This document shows positions 1-7,876 of a stretch of 20,764 nucleotides of DNA, one piece after another. This DNA comes from Chloroflexia bacterium. Its GTDB lineage: Bacteria > Chloroflexota > Chloroflexia > Thermomicrobiales > UBA6265. The notes beneath the pieces were generated by a model. That model was given only the letters and a program-made list of their open reading frames with translations, had not been told where the DNA came from and did no database searches. The translations under genes were made by a program, and so were the position numbers. Numbering within the stretch: the first letter of the stretch is position 1; each line of letters begins with the position of its first letter. The stretch lies in contig JACCVE010000532.1 in assembly GCA_013698285.1 (NCBI GenBank), positions 1 to 20,764 of the forward strand, read 5' to 3'.

Positions 1-1794
1 GGCGACGTGCCGGAGCAGCTCCAGAACAAGCGGCTGGTCGCCCTCGACATCGGCGCGCTGGTGGCGGGGACCAAGTACCGGGGCGAGTTCGAAGAGCGGC
101 TGAAGAAGATCGTCGCCGAGGTCAAGGAGACCAGCAGCATCCTCTTCATCGACGAGCTGCACACCCTGGTCGGGGCCGGGGCGGCCGAGGGCGCGGTCGA
201 TGCCGCGAATATCCTCAAGCCCGCCCTCTCCCGTGGCGAGTTGCAGACCATCGGCGCGACGACGTTGGACGAGTACCGCAAGTACATCGAGCGCGACGCG
301 GCCCTGGAGCGGCGCTTCCAGCCGGTCCAGGTCGATGAGCCCAGCATCGACGAGACGATCCAGATCCTGACCGGGGTCCGGCCCCTCTACGAGGAGCACC
401 ACCGGCTCAAGATCAGCGACGAGGCGCTCAAGGCCGCCGCGAACCTGGCCGCCCGCTACGTGCCCGACCGGTTCATGCCCGACAAGGCCATCGACCTGAT
501 CGACGAGGCCTCGTCCCGCGTCCGGATGACCCGCTCCGCCGCCCCGCCCAGCCTGAAGGAGGCGATGCTCGGCCTGCAGTCGCTGCAGCGAGAGTTGGAG
601 GCGGCCGTCAACGGGCAAGAATTCGAGATGGCCGCCGAGTTGCGCGACCGCGAGCGCAAGCTGCGGGAGCGGATCGACTCCCAAGAGCAGGAGATGAAGG
701 ACGCCCGGGGCGAGGAGGAGACCTACGTCACCGAAGAGGACGTGGCTCAGGTCGTCGCGATGTGGACGGGTATCCCCCTGGTCCGGATCGCCGGTGAGGA
801 GTCGGAGCGGCTGCTCCACATGGAGTCGGTCCTGCACGAGCGGATCATCGGCCAGGAAGAGGCGATCGCGACCCTCAGCAAGGCCGTCCGCCGGGCCCGG
901 GCCGGGATCAAGGACCCCCGCCGCCCGATCGGCAGCTTCATCTTCCTCGGACCCACCGGGGTCGGCAAGAGCGAGCTGGCCAAGGCCTTGGCCGAGTTCA
1001 TGTTCGGGTCCGAGGACCACCTGATCAAGATCGACATGTCGGAGTTCATGGAGCGTCACGCGGTCAGCCGCTTGGTCGGGGCGCCCCCGGGCTACGTCGG
1101 CTACGAAGAGGGTGGCCAGCTCACCGAGGCGGTGCGGCGCAAGTCCTACTCGGTGATCCTGCTCGACGAGATCGAGAAGGCCCACCCGGAAGCCTTCAAC
1201 ATGCTGCTCCAGATCATGGAGGACGGGAACCTGGCCGACGCCAAGGGGCGCGAGGTCGATTTCCGGAACACCATCATCATCATGACGTCCAACGTCGGGG
1301 CCGAGCAGATCAGCCGGGACATGACCCTCGGGTTCGCCTTCAAGGAGGACCCGGACAAGACCCAGCAGCGCGAATACGACACGATGCGGGACAAGGTCAC
1401 GGGCCAGCTCAAGCAGACCTTCCGGCCAGAGTTCCTGAACCGGATCGATGCCGTCGTCGTCTTCCACTCCCTGACCCCGGAGCAGATCCGGGAGATCGTG
1501 GCCTTGGAGTTGGAGCGGGTCCGGCGGCAACTCGCTGAACAGGACATCATGCTCGAGGTGACGACCGAGGCCATGGACCTGATCGGGGTCCGGGGCTACG
1601 ACCACACCTACGGGGCCCGGCCGCTGCGCCGGATCATCCAGAACCTGATCGAGGACCCGCTGGCCGAGGGACTCCTCAATGGCCGCTTCCAGGCGGGCAA
1701 TACCGTCAAGGTCGAGGTCGAGGAGGAGCTGCTCAAGGTGACGGTCGCGGAGGTCGCCGAGGCGGAAGCGCTGGAGCCCGTGGGCGTCGCCTGA
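1..1794 (+). CDS. clpC: ClpC-type AAA+ unfoldase, 3' part (5' end outside window)
   Basis: Hsp100 ATPase that unfolds proteins and feeds them to ClpP in the cytoplasm. The frame is open from the first base, so the N-terminal repeat domain and the first Walker A lie upstream. Visible in order: the D1 Walker B region (ILFIDELHTLVGAG, about nt 139-180) and the D1 sensor segment (TIGATTLDEYRKYIERD); a UVR-like linker helix pair (about nt 560-690, EMAAELRDRERKLRERI) that marks ClpC rather than ClpB or ClpA; the D2 Walker A GPTGVGKS at nt 949-972; the D2 Walker B VILLDEIEKAHPE (about nt 1153-1190); sensor 1 IIIMTSNVG; an LGF tripeptide at nt 1327-1335 in the place of the ClpP-docking loop; and the C-terminal small domain. 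The stop is followed by a strong hairpin and radA, the gene order known from Firmicutes ctsR-mcsA-mcsB-clpC-radA clusters. Upstream regulators are not visible. Confidence 0.96.
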   Translation, partial: GDVPEQLQNKRLVALDIGALVAGTKYRGEFEERLKKIVAEVKETSSILFIDELHTLVGAGAAEGAVDAANILKPALSRGELQTIGATTLDEYRKYIERDAALERRFQPVQVDEPSIDETIQILTGVRPLYEEHHRLKISDEALKAAANLAARYVPDRFMPDKAIDLIDEASSRVRMTRSAAPPSLKEAMLGLQSLQRELEAAVNGQEFEMAAELRDRERKLRERIDSQEQEMKDARGEEETYVTEEDVAQVVAMWTGIPLVRIAGEESERLLHMESVLHERIIGQEEAIATLSKAVRRARAGIKDPRRPIGSFIFLGPTGVGKSELAKALAEFMFGSEDHLIKIDMSEFMERHAVSRLVGAPPGYVGYEEGGQLTEAVRRKSYSVILLDEIEKAHPEAFNMLLQIMEDGNLADAKGREVDFRNTIIIMTSNVGAEQISRDMTLGFAFKEDPDKTQQREYDTMRDKVTGQLKQTFRPEFLNRIDAVVVFHSLTPEQIREIVALELERVRRQLAEQDIMLEVTTEAMDLIGVRGYDHTYGARPLRRIIQNLIEDPLAEGLLNGRFQAGNTVKVEVEEELLKVTVAEVAEAEALEPVGVA

Positions 1795-1831
1795 CGCGAC
1801 CGACTCTGACGCGACACCGGGCGGTCCATGA

Positions 1832-1863
1832 ACGAGGGGGTGTGCCACTGGCCACCCCCTCGT
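1832..1863 (+). terminator. Hairpin between clpC and radA
   Basis: A perfect 11-bp inverted repeat, ACGAGGGGGTG (1832-1842) and CACCCCCTCGT (1853-1863), with a further inner GCC/GGC pairing across the loop. It lies 38 nt after the clpC stop and 64 nt before the radA start. No clear T-run follows (CGTTGTCC), so it is either a U-poor terminator or a partial attenuator that lets some transcription into radA. Confidence 0.6.
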
Positions 1864-1913
1864 CGTTGTCCCGATGGGGACTCCCGCCAGGGTCCTCCCC
1901 GTCCATTCACACC

Positions 1914-1920
1914 GGAAGGA
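1914..1920 (+). promoter_or_regulatory. Ribosome binding site deciding the radA start
   Basis: GGAAGGA sits 6 nt before the GTG at 1927. The in-frame ATG at 1828 lies immediately before the terminator-like hairpin and would place that hairpin inside the coding region, so it is an unlikely start. Confidence 0.7.
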
Positions 1921-1926
1921 ATCGTC

Positions 1927-3294
1927 GTGGCCAAGCCGAAGACGCAGTGGGTCTGCCAGCAGTGCGGCACGACGAGTCCCGGATACCTGGGACGGTGTCC
2001 GGGGTGTAGTTCCTGGAACTCGATGGTCGAGACGATCGAGGAACGCCGTCCCGGCGGTGGCGGCGCGCGAACGAGCCGGGCCGCCGAACGGGCCCAGCCG
2101 CTCGGGGAGGTCGGCTCGGCGGAGGGACACCGGGTGAACGTCCCGATCGGGGAGTTCAACCGGGTCCTCGGCGGCGGGCTCGTGCCCGGCTCGCTTGTCC
2201 TGATCGGCGGCGACCCGGGGATCGGCAAATCGACGCTGGTCCTCCAGGCGGCGGCCGGGATCGCCGCACAATCCGGGACCGTGTTGTACGTCTCGGCCGA
2301 GGAGTCGGCGCAGCAGATCAAGCTGCGCGCCGAACGGTTGGCGGTGCCGATGGACGACCTGTGGGTCCTCTCCGAGACGAACCTGACCGCGGTGATCGAG
2401 GCGGCGGAGGAGCAGCGGCCCGCCCTGCTGATCGTCGACTCGATCCAGACCGTCTGGGTCGACGACATCACCTCGGCGGCGGGCAGCGTCTCCCAGGTAC
2501 GAGAATGCACGGCCCGCCTGATGCAGTGGGCCAAACCACGCAACATCCCGGTCATGCTGATCGGTCACGTCACTAAAGAGGGGACGATCGCCGGGCCCCG
2601 GGTGCTGGAGCACATGGTCGATGCGGTGCTGTACCTGGAAGGGGACCGGTTCCACCAGTACCGCATCCTGCGCGGGGTGAAGAACCGGTTCGGCTCGACC
2701 GACGAGGTCGGCGTCTTCGAGATGGCCGACGCCGGGCTGCGGGAGGTCCGCAGCCCGTCCGAGGCGTTCCTGGAAGAGCGGCGCGACGGCACCTCGGGTT
2801 CGACCGTGGCGGTGACGATGGAGGGCACGCGGCCGATCCTGGTCGAGATGCAGGCCCTGACGACCTCGACCTCGTTCGGCCTGCCGCGCCGGACCGCGAA
2901 CGGCCTGGAGGCGAACCGCCTCCAACTCCTGGTGGCAGTCCTCCAGAAGCGGGTCGGCCTGGCACTCGGTGGTCAGGACATCTACGCCAACGTCGTCGGC
3001 GGCCTGCGGATCGCGGAGCCCGCTTCCGACTTGGCAGTGGCGACGGCGATCGCCTCCAGCTTCCGTGACCGGCCGGTGGACGGGAGGACGGCCCTGATCG
3101 GCGAGGTCGGCCTATCGGGCGAACTGCGGTCGGTCCACCACATCGACCGGCGGGTGAACGAGGCGGCCCGGCTCGGTTTCCAGCGGGTGATCGTCCCCCG
3201 GGCCTCCCTCCGCCAGCGCGGCGGCGACGCTGCCGGAGTCGAGACGGTGCGGGTGGGCACGCTGGCGGAAGCGATCGAGGCCGCGATGGCGTAG
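1927..3294 (+). CDS. radA: DNA repair protein RadA (Sms)
   Basis: RecA-related ATPase that helps branch migration and processing of recombination intermediates. It is 455 aa from the GTG at 1927, which is the usual family length and puts the zinc finger at the N-terminus. Visible: a four-cysteine zinc finger C10-x2-C13...C24-x2-C27; Walker A GGDPGIGKST at residues 94-103; the Walker-B-like segment ALLIVDSIQTVW; the RadA-specific KNRFG motif at 252-256; and a C-terminal Lon-protease-like domain (YANVVGGLRIAEPASDLAVA) that lacks the Lon serine, as is normal for RadA. Its position after clpC suggests shared transcription through the hairpin at 1832-1863. No anomalies seen. Confidence 0.96.
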   Translation: MAKPKTQWVCQQCGTTSPGYLGRCPGCSSWNSMVETIEERRPGGGGARTSRAAERAQPLGEVGSAEGHRVNVPIGEFNRVLGGGLVPGSLVLIGGDPGIGKSTLVLQAAAGIAAQSGTVLYVSAEESAQQIKLRAERLAVPMDDLWVLSETNLTAVIEAAEEQRPALLIVDSIQTVWVDDITSAAGSVSQVRECTARLMQWAKPRNIPVMLIGHVTKEGTIAGPRVLEHMVDAVLYLEGDRFHQYRILRGVKNRFGSTDEVGVFEMADAGLREVRSPSEAFLEERRDGTSGSTVAVTMEGTRPILVEMQALTTSTSFGLPRRTANGLEANRLQLLVAVLQKRVGLALGGQDIYANVVGGLRIAEPASDLAVATAIASSFRDRPVDGRTALIGEVGLSGELRSVHHIDRRVNEAARLGFQRVIVPRASLRQRGGDAAGVETVRVGTLAEAIEAAMA

Positions 3295-3308
3295 GGTCTG
3301 TTCGCGGA

Positions 3309-3336
3309 CACACCCCCAGCGCCGGATGGCGGTGTG
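3309..3336 (+). terminator. Possible hairpin after radA
   Basis: CACACC (3309-3314) pairs with GGTGTG (3331-3336), and GCC (3321-3323) with GGC (3328-3330) around a GGAT loop, leaving a 6-nt bulge on the left side. It starts 14 nt after the radA stop. No T-run follows, so the terminator role is tentative. Confidence 0.35.
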
Positions 3337-3688
3337 GGAGATCGTGGCGACCGGTTGTCCAATCTATCGGTCGCCGTCTGGACCGGGTGAGGCCGTGGGG
3401 CACCGCGGGGCGGAAGGGGTCCACGAGGTGGTGGAGTTGGGGCGGGCACCGTTCTCCAATCTGGCCCGTTCTATTGAGGAGGGCTCGATCGGCGCTGGGG
3501 AGATGGTTGCGGCGCGTTGGGTTGCCATGGAGAAATCTGAGGATGGCATCCCTGATTGAACGGCACCGGCAGGGATAACCGTCGAGTTTGGCGGGATCGA
3601 CATGATGCGGGTCGAGCAGGGAACGATCGCTGAGTACTGGTTGAGTTCCGACGGTGCCCACCCGATGGCGCAGCTCGGGATGGTCTAA
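3326..3688 (+). pseudogene. Decayed SnoaL/NTF2-like (polyketide cyclase-type) gene with in-frame TGA
   Basis: Reading one frame from about 3326 to the TAA at 3686-3688 gives about 120 residues, interrupted only by a TGA at 3557-3559. Before the stop the frame reads GAEGVHEVVELGRAPF and then GEMVAARWVAMEKSEDGIPD. After it comes TAPAGITVEFGGIDMMRVEQ followed by GTIAEYW. Together these match the usual order of SnoaL-like proteins (GPEGVREF..., GDxVavRw..., GidixRvedGkIvEyW...). The N-terminal portion before about 3400 no longer resembles the family. The most economical reading is a pseudogene carrying a premature stop and a lost or scrambled start. Family assignment is by eye; members are small alpha+beta-barrel proteins of varied function. 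A sequencing error at the TGA would be an alternative explanation. Confidence 0.55.
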
Positions 3689-3737
3689 CCAGGAGCGACG
3701 ACCGGAGTCATAGACGACGTTGAATCGGCGGTCGTGC

Positions 3738-3748
3738 GGAGGGAGGGG
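3738..3748 (+). promoter_or_regulatory. Purine-rich ribosome binding site deciding a TTG start
   Basis: GGAGGGAGGGG lies directly upstream of the TTG at 3752; the GTG at 3734 overlaps the upstream side of this tract, so it cannot use it. Confidence 0.55.
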
Positions 3749-3751
3749 ACG

Positions 3752-4303
3752 TTGGCGCGGGTGATCGTGGGAATGACGATGTCGTTGGACGGTTTCGTCA
3801 GCGACCGGAATGGCGAGGTGGGTCGCCTTTACCCGGATATGGAGGCGATGCGGCAAAGCGAGCAGTTGCACCAGGCGATCGGATCGACAGGGGCGGTGGC
3901 GATGGGCCGCCGTTCCCACGAGATGGGACGCGGTGACTACACGGGATACGAGTTCCAGGTGCCGATCTTCGTCCTCACGCACCGAGCACCGGAGCAGGTC
4001 GCGAAGGGAGAGAACGACTCGCTTACCTTTACCTTCGTCACCGAAGGTGTCGAGCGGGTGATCGATCAGGCGAAGGCGGCCGCGGGCGACAAGGACGTGA
4101 CGGTGGTCGGCGGCGCGAGCGTCATCCACCAATGCATCGAGGCCGGTTTGGCGGACGAGTTGCACATCGACCTCCGCTCCGTCCTCCTCGGCGAAGGTCT
4201 CCGGTTGTTCGATCGGTCGGATGCCCCGCCGATCGAACTGGAACCGTTCGGAGTGAGCGAGTCGCCGGGCGTTACGCACTTGCGGTATCGCGTGAGGAAA
4301 TGA
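3752..4303 (+). CDS. RibD_C / dihydrofolate-reductase-like protein
   Basis: About 183 aa from TTG 3752, chosen because of the purine tract at 3738-3748; GTG 3761 is a second possibility. The N-terminus VIVGMTMSLDGFVSDRNGEV is the classic start of the RibD C-terminal/DHFR-like fold. It continues with a GAVAMGRRSHEMG segment, PIFVLTHRAPE, and the NADPH-site motif DVTVVGGASVIHQCIEAGLADELHIDL, ending in HLRYRVRK. These proteins are predicted NADPH-dependent reductases. Many are annotated as dihydrofolate reductase without proof, and the physiological substrate cannot be told here. It stands alone between a pseudogene and a convergent murG, so context does not help. Confidence 0.88.
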   Translation: MARVIVGMTMSLDGFVSDRNGEVGRLYPDMEAMRQSEQLHQAIGSTGAVAMGRRSHEMGRGDYTGYEFQVPIFVLTHRAPEQVAKGENDSLTFTFVTEGVERVIDQAKAAAGDKDVTVVGGASVIHQCIEAGLADELHIDLRSVLLGEGLRLFDRSDAPPIELEPFGVSESPGVTHLRYRVRK

Positions 4304-4586
4304 GGGGCACCGCGAGCCTGGGATTGGGCACCCCGGCCAAGGCGGCCACCAGACTGAACGGGATGGAGGAAGGCCGGGACCGGACCGGATGGCGCCACCG
4401 CGAGGACGACGCCTGGCACGGCTGGCGACGACTGCGTGGCGGGTGCCTGGGCGACGATGGACGTGTTCGACGCGTCTGACCCCGCCCGTCTTCGCGCGGG
4501 CGCCCGTCTTCTCCCCGGAGTCCTCCCCTCACTCAGGCAGGAGCCCTATCGTGCGGGTGGGCTCGGACCAGGGTCTGGCCGTCCGT
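4304..4586. other. Convergent intergenic gap with weak hairpin
   Basis: 283 bases between the convergent reductase gene and murG. I see no credible gene. The only structure noted is a 6-bp inverted repeat CGCCCG (4483-4488) / CGGGCG (4497-4502) with an 8-nt loop, followed by a pyrimidine-rich CCCGTCTTCTCCCC stretch; it might terminate plus-strand transcription, but support is weak. Confidence 0.4.
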
Positions 4587-5744
4587 TCAGCTCCCGGTGG
4601 GCCAACGTGTAGCTGCCAGGGCGAGGAGCTCGTCCGTGAGTCGGTCCGCGGCGTCGGAGCGCCCGATGGCTCGGGCGCGGGCGGACATCGTCGCCAGCGT
4701 CTCCGGGTCGGCGAGGAGGCGTTCAATCTCGGTCCGGAGCCGGTCCGGGGTGGCCTCGGCCTGGGGCAGGACGATGGCCGCCCCGGCATCGGCGAGCAGG
4801 CGGGCGTTGTGGGTCTGCTCGTCACCCCCGGTGCCAGGGAGGGGGATCAGGATGGCGGGCTTTCCGAGCCGGGCCAGCTCGGCGACGGTCCCCGCCCCGG
4901 CCCGGCCGATGACTAGGGCGGCCGCCGCGTAGACATCGGCCATCTCGTCGCGGACGTATTCCCGGACCTGGTAGCGACGCTGGATTTCATCTGGCCAGGT
5001 CGCGCGGCGAGCGCGCGCCGCCTGGGCGTCGTCGTTGGCTCCGGCCGGGCCCGTCTGGTGGAGGATTTGGGTTCGGTCCAGGAGATCCGGGAGCAACGCC
5101 CCGATGCGGTCGTTCAGGGGAGAGGCGCCCCGGGCGCCGCCGGTGACGTAGACCGCCGGCAGATCGGGGGTGAAGCCGAACGCCGACCGTCCCCGGGCCA
5201 CGTCGCCGTCGAGGAGGGACGGGCGGACGGGATTGCCGGTGACGACCACCCGGGCGCGCGCCCGGCTCCCAGCGGCCAGCCGAGCGGTCTCCTCGTATGA
5301 GACCGCCAGGACATCGGCGAAGCGCATCGTGATCCTTGTCGCCAGGCCGAGGATGGCGGTCTGCTCGTGGGTGAGGACGGGGATGGAGCGGGCCGCCGCC
5401 AGGACCGTCGGGACGCTGACGAATCCCCCGGTCCCCAGGACCACGTCCGGCCGGTGACGGCGCAGGAGGTGCCAGGCCTGGCCGAGACCGACCGGGATCC
5501 GGGCCAGGTCGGCCGGGGTCTTGCGATCGACGTAGCGGCGCAGCTTGCCGGTCTGGATGGCGGCGAAGGGGATGCCGGCGTGGCGGGCGGTTTCGCCCTC
5601 GACGCCGGAGACGCTGCCGATCCACAGGGGGTCGATGGCGATGCCCCGGGCGGCCAAGACTTCCAGCACCGCCATCGCGGGGAGGACGTGACCTCCGGTC
5701 CCGCCCCCGGCGATCACCAGGCGAAGTGGCCGATCCGTTGTCAT
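4587..5744 (-). CDS. murG: MurG, lipid II-forming N-acetylglucosaminyltransferase
   Basis: Transfers GlcNAc from UDP-GlcNAc to lipid I at the inner face of the membrane, giving lipid II for peptidoglycan. It is 385 aa from the ATG at 5744, which places the glycine-rich loop GGGTGGHVLP at residues 13-22; earlier in-frame ATGs (5756 and 5819) would add a tail of no family character. Further marks: DVVLGTGGFVSVP; HEQTAILGLATRI (most MurG have HEQN here); YVTGGARGASPLND; and the UDP-sugar site RAGAGTVAELARLGKPAILIP followed by GGDEQTHNA. It is not flanked by mraY, murD or fts genes, so it is separated from any division/cell-wall cluster. It diverges from the DksA-like gene across 104 bp. Confidence 0.95.
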   Translation of the reverse strand: MTTDRPLRLVIAGGGTGGHVLPAMAVLEVLAARGIAIDPLWIGSVSGVEGETARHAGIPFAAIQTGKLRRYVDRKTPADLARIPVGLGQAWHLLRRHRPDVVLGTGGFVSVPTVLAAARSIPVLTHEQTAILGLATRITMRFADVLAVSYEETARLAAGSRARARVVVTGNPVRPSLLDGDVARGRSAFGFTPDLPAVYVTGGARGASPLNDRIGALLPDLLDRTQILHQTGPAGANDDAQAARARRATWPDEIQRRYQVREYVRDEMADVYAAAALVIGRAGAGTVAELARLGKPAILIPLPGTGGDEQTHNARLLADAGAAIVLPQAEATPDRLRTEIERLLADPETLATMSARARAIGRSDAADRLTDELLALAATRWPTGS

Positions 5745-5773
5745 ATGCCGTCCCATCCCCCCACTCGCCACCG

Positions 5774-5800
5774 AGTATACGGCGGCGGCCGTGGTACCAT
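5774..5800. promoter_or_regulatory. Possible divergent -10 elements, murG / dksA-like
   Basis: On the minus strand TATACT (5779-5774) would start murG mRNA about 25 nt before its ATG. On the plus strand TGGTACCAT (5792-5800) resembles an extended -10 for the zinc-finger gene. I see no convincing -35 for either, so both are tentative. Confidence 0.3.
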
Positions 5801-5848
5801 CGCCCCACGATCGGCCCATTCCCCATCCCGCACGGAGCAGCCCGAACC

Positions 5849-6238
5849 ATGCAGACCGACCAGCAGCAGGGTATCCGCGATGCCCTCGTGGCCCGCCAGG
5901 AGCAGCTCCAGGGTGAACTGGACCGCTTGACGTCCGAGATGCGGGACCTCGGGGCCGACCAGGAGGCCGAGCGCGGAAGCGTCGGCAACCACTCCGCCGA
6001 CGACGGCAGCGATGTCAACGAGCAGGAGCGCATCCTGACGATCAGCAACGACCTCAACGACATGCTGAGCGAGGTCAACGGGGCGATGGTGCGTCTCGAC
6101 GAGGGCACCTACGGCACCTGTGTCCGGTGCGGCAAGCCGATCAACCCAGAGCGACTCGAAGCCTTTCCATGGGTGCAGCACGACGTGGAGTGCCAGGCCA
6201 TCATGGAGCGCGAGGCCGGCCTCCAGGTGCAGCGGTAA
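5849..6238 (+). CDS. DksA/TraR-family zinc-finger protein with altered cysteine set
   Basis: 129 aa from ATG 5849. The N-terminal half is a charged helix pair (coiled coil, about residues 8-75), followed by DEGTYGTCVRCGKPI and ERLEAFPWVQHDVECQAI, the DksA/TraR C4-type finger. Cysteines at 91, 94 and 115 are present, but the usual third cysteine position holds D112, with H111 next to it, so metal binding, if kept, would be C2-H-C or C2-D-C. DksA proteins enter the RNA polymerase secondary channel and tune transcription, often with ppGpp; short Gram-positive or Chloroflexi-type relatives are less studied. A 29-nt gap leads to lspA, suggesting one transcript. The longer upstream reading from 5726 has no family character and runs into the murG promoter region. 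Confidence 0.88.
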   Translation: MQTDQQQGIRDALVARQEQLQGELDRLTSEMRDLGADQEAERGSVGNHSADDGSDVNEQERILTISNDLNDMLSEVNGAMVRLDEGTYGTCVRCGKPINPERLEAFPWVQHDVECQAIMEREAGLQVQR

Positions 6239-6267
6239 CGTGCTGGCGGAGACCAGGTGACCGCGAG

Positions 6268-6849
6268 ATGACCGACTCCCCAACCGGGCGAGGCCTCGCG
6301 GTCCCCGCGATCGTCATGTCCGTCGCCGCAATCGACCAAGTCACGAAGGTCCTCGTGACCCGATCGCTCGGCCCAGGCTCGGGCCGGGACGATGTGCCGC
6401 TCCTCGGGGATCTCGTCACGCTGGCGTACACGAGGAACACGGGCATCGCCTTCGGCTTCCTGGCCGGGGCCGGGGCCGTCCTCACGATCGGCGTCCTGGC
6501 CCTGACCGTCGCGGTGGCGATCTTCGCCTGGCGCGGCCGGAGCGGGATGACCGGGGAACGGATCGGGGTGGCGCTGGTGCTGGGCGGTGCGATCGGGAAC
6601 CTGATCGACCGGGCCCGCTTGGGATACGTGGTCGACTTCGTCTCGGCCGGAGCCTGGCCGGCGTTCAACGTCGCCGACGCCGCCATCACGACCGGCGTGG
6701 TGGTCGTGGCCAGCACCCTCCTTCGAGCCGGACCGGCTCCCCCCGCCACGCTGCCGATGCCGCCGTCGAGCCGTGGCCGGGGCCGCGGGCGTGATGACCA
6801 TTCCTCGCCCGCCCGCGACCGGGCCACTTCGGTTGGTAACCATGGTTGA
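6268..6849 (+). CDS. lspA: Lipoprotein signal peptidase (signal peptidase II)
   Basis: Inner-membrane aspartyl protease that removes the signal peptide from diacylglyceryl-modified prolipoproteins. It is 193 aa from ATG 6268. Visible: DQVTK in the first membrane segment (residues 23-27); NTGIAFGFL after it; hydrophobic segments near 68-87 and 98-110; and the two catalytic blocks GAIGNLIDRARLGYVVDF (Asp114) and FNVADAAI (Asp137), followed by a final membrane helix to about 153. A 40-residue Pro/Arg-rich tail follows (SSRGRGRGRDDHSS), longer than in most LspA and probably a cytoplasmic, non-essential extension. Its last 8 nt overlap the next gene. Sequence upstream of 6268 in this frame overlaps the zinc-finger gene and is not part of the protein. 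Confidence 0.95.
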   Translation: MTDSPTGRGLAVPAIVMSVAAIDQVTKVLVTRSLGPGSGRDDVPLLGDLVTLAYTRNTGIAFGFLAGAGAVLTIGVLALTVAVAIFAWRGRSGMTGERIGVALVLGGAIGNLIDRARLGYVVDFVSAGAWPAFNVADAAITTGVVVVASTLLRAGPAPPATLPMPPSSRGRGRGRDDHSSPARDRATSVGNHG

Positions 6850-7876
6850 CCACATCCCGGCAACCGAGGAACGGGGTGACGCCTGGTCGGACGACCTCGA
6901 CGAGTTCGACGACGAGGACGACACCGTCGCGGCGGCCGGCGGGTCGGCCGTCACCGGTCCCGGTGAGGTCGTGATCGCACCCGCCACGGAGGACCGGGAC
7001 GACCGGTTGGACAAACTCGTCGCCCGCCACTTGCCCGACCGCAGCCGGACATTCGTCCGCCAGTTGATCGAGGATGGCCACGTCCTCGTCGACGGGTTGG
7101 TCCGGCGACCGTCGTTCTCGGTCACACCCGGGCAACGGATCACCGTGTCGATCCCGCCGCCCGCCCCGGAACTGATCGCCCGTCCGGAGCCGATCCCGCT
7201 CACGGTCGTCTACGAGGACGACCACGTGCTGGTGATCGACAAGCCGGCCGGGATGGTCGTCCACCCCGCCCCGGGCCACCCGACCGGTACCCTGGTCAAC
7301 GCGGTCCTCCACCACGACCCATCGATCACGGTCGGCAACCGCCTCCGCCCGGGCATCGTCCACCGCCTCGACAAGGACACCTCCGGCCTGATCGTCGTCG
7401 CCAAGACGGACCGGGCCCGCAACGGCCTGGTGGCCCAGTGGCAGGCCCGGACGGTGGACAAGGGCTATGTGGCCCTGGTCTTCGGCACCGTGCCGGACGA
7501 CGAGGCCACGGTCGATGCGCCGATCGGTCGCCACCCGACGCAGCGACAGCGGATGGCCGTCGTCCGGACCGGCCGACCGGCGGTGACCCACTTCCGGGTC
7601 ACCGAGCGTTTCGAGCGCTACACCATGCTCGACCTCTCGATCGAGACCGGGCGGACGCACCAGATCCGCGTCCACATGGCCTTCATCGGTCATCCCGTCG
7701 TCGGCGACACGGTCTACGGCGCGGACCGGCAGGGGATCCGGGTTGGCAAACGGCACCTGCTGCATGCTGCCCGCCTCGGCTTCGACCTGCCGACTGGCGA
7801 GCGGAAGACGTTCCACTCGGCCCTGCCACCGGCCGTTACGGCGATCCTGAACCGGTTACGAGACGACGAGCGGTGA
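6842..7876 (+). CDS. rluD: RluD-family 23S rRNA pseudouridine synthase
   Basis: Isomerises uridines in large-subunit rRNA to pseudouridine. It is 344 aa from ATG 6842, which overlaps the lspA stop by 8 nt and favours translational coupling; GTG 6773 and ATG 6794 are earlier options. After an acidic leader (residues 14-28, rich in D and E) come an S4 RNA-binding domain (about 52-105, DRLDKLVARHLPDRSRT) and the catalytic domain with IDKPAGMVVHPAPGH, the signature HRLDKDTSG at 174-182 (catalytic Asp177), and GRTHQIRVHMAFIGHPVVGD. The family is firm; which uridines are modified cannot be read from sequence, so the symbol is by family. Confidence 0.93.
   Translation: MVDHIPATEERGDAWSDDLDEFDDEDDTVAAAGGSAVTGPGEVVIAPATEDRDDRLDKLVARHLPDRSRTFVRQLIEDGHVLVDGLVRRPSFSVTPGQRITVSIPPPAPELIARPEPIPLTVVYEDDHVLVIDKPAGMVVHPAPGHPTGTLVNAVLHHDPSITVGNRLRPGIVHRLDKDTSGLIVVAKTDRARNGLVAQWQARTVDKGYVALVFGTVPDDEATVDAPIGRHPTQRQRMAVVRTGRPAVTHFRVTERFERYTMLDLSIETGRTHQIRVHMAFIGHPVVGDTVYGADRQGIRVGKRHLLHAARLGFDLPTGERKTFHSALPPAVTAILNRLRDDER

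Noticed and set aside
3557..3559. TGA recoded as selenocysteine or read through
   Set aside because: SnoaL-like proteins are not known selenoproteins, no clear stem-loop of the right kind directly follows the codon, and the N-terminal part is also degraded. Decay is simpler.
2573..4279. Long open frame on the minus strand (568 codons) opposite radA and the reductase gene
   Set aside because: Its product is Arg/Pro/Ser-rich with no domain, it lies antisense to well-supported genes, and such frames are expected at this GC content. The same applies to the minus-strand frames at 4987-6108, 6686-7816 and 13670-14977.
7438..7872. Upstream extension of the glycerate kinase frame
   Set aside because: It is rluD read out of phase, without family similarity; GTG 7873 with the GTGA overlap gives the normal protein.
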